Source of the DNA: Enterococcus hirae ATCC 9790
GTDB taxonomy: Bacteria; Bacillota; Bacilli; Lactobacillales; Enterococcaceae
Length of the DNA stretch: 64,000 bases
Assembly (NCBI RefSeq): GCF_000271405.2
Contig: NC_018081.1
Coordinates: forward strand, 1,127,501 to 1,191,500
Direction of reading: 5' to 3'
Shown: piece after piece, positions 63,711-64,000 of the stretch
Position numbering within the stretch: the first letter of the stretch is position 1
Layout: each line of letters starts with the position of its first letter
Position numbers and translations under genes: made by a program
The notes under the pieces: generated by a model
Told to the model about the DNA's origin: nothing
The model's database searches: none
Seen by the model: only the letters and a program-made list of their open reading frames with translations

Positions 63711-64000
63711 ATGAAAGACATGAGAAATATCAAATTAACGATCGAATATGATGGGAAACGTTACTCAGGCTGGCAACGTCTGGGAGATGACGATAAAACG
63801 ATCCAAGGTAAAATCGAAGCAATCATCTCACAGATGACTGGAGAAAAAATTGAGATCATTGGATCGGGGCGCACGGATTCTGGGACACATGCCAGAGGAC
63901 AAGTGGCAAACTTTAAAACGACTTCTCAAATGAGTCGTAATGAAATGCTAACTTTTCTCAACCGCTATTTACCAAGAGATATCGTGATCAAAAAAGTGGA
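63711..64000 (+). CDS. truA: tRNA pseudouridine synthase A, 3' end outside window
   Basis: The first 96 residues of a TruA protein are visible. These enzymes modify U38-U40 in the anticodon arm of tRNA. IEYDGKRYSGWQR is the conserved N-terminus, and GRTDSGTHARGQ carries the catalytic Asp. GGGGAG precedes the ATG by 4 nt. In lactobacillales a truA gene is usually located with ecfT and rplM-rpsI. Here it follows an unrelated membrane protein gene, so it may be a second paralogue. Confidence 0.92.
   Translation, partial: MKDMRNIKLTIEYDGKRYSGWQRLGDDDKTIQGKIEAIISQMTGEKIEIIGSGRTDSGTHARGQVANFKTTSQMSRNEMLTFLNRYLPRDIVIKKV

Overview
The window is chromosomal DNA of a low-GC Gram-positive coccus of the Enterococcus faecium group, most consistent with Enterococcus hirae. 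The clues are a metK gene behind an S-MK (SAM-III) riboswitch, a leuS gene behind a T-box, a Lys-type MurE, Ebp/Fms-style pili, WxL cell-surface loci, and a 666-residue muramidase with six LysM repeats, the size and architecture I recall for E. hirae muramidase-2. The species call is inference, not a database result.

Layout. 1-1050: eleven tRNA genes (first one cut by the window edge) with an internal Gly-Ile-Glu duplication, closed by a terminator. 1370-5900: metK with its riboswitch, a 14-TM drug exporter, an esterase and an acyl-CoA thioesterase. 6000-10390: a TetR repressor divergent from a heterodimeric ABC exporter pair, with overlapping promoter and operator. 10440-19160: a pilus operon (giant tip adhesin, minor pilin with an unusual LPRTA signal, major pilin, class C sortase). 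19240-24050: tRNA wobble-modification pair (mnmL/mnmM-like) and a PAP2 phosphatase on the minus strand, then the LysM muramidase. 24150-26900: T-box leuS. 27970-31660: a 1229-residue repetitive surface protein.

31800-36500: a first Lac/cellobiose-family PTS operon under a promoter that contains a cre site, with a LicR-type PRD regulator. 36560-41630: murE and a YitT-like protein on minus, a MurJ/YtgP-like flippase and an RsuA-type pseudouridine synthase on plus. 42140-47560: a second PTS operon with 6-phospho-beta-glucosidase, BadF-type sugar kinase and RpiR regulator, bracketed by two copies of a roughly 148-bp structured repeat. 48370-54600: a WxL (Csc-like) surface locus in visible decay: a 5'-truncated WxL gene, a DUF916/DUF3324 protein whose membrane anchor is cut off by a TAG codon, a small LPETG protein, an intact BspA-like WxL protein, and a Mga-like regulator split by two in-frame TGA codons. 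55280-62765: an Lpl/Yes-type ABC importer (two permeases, LipO lipoprotein, YesL) with its YesM/YesN two-component system. 62870-64000: a DUF998 membrane protein and the 5' part of a truA gene.

The most notable observations are: two genes (major pilin and second Lpl permease) that each appear to lack one A in an A7 tract; two in-frame TGA codons in an otherwise full-length Mga-like regulator; the loss of the anchor of the DUF916 protein; the paired structured repeats around the beta-glucoside cluster; and 21-bp-spaced direct repeats next to the -35 of the Lpl operon. I see no CRISPR array, prophage or complete insertion sequence.
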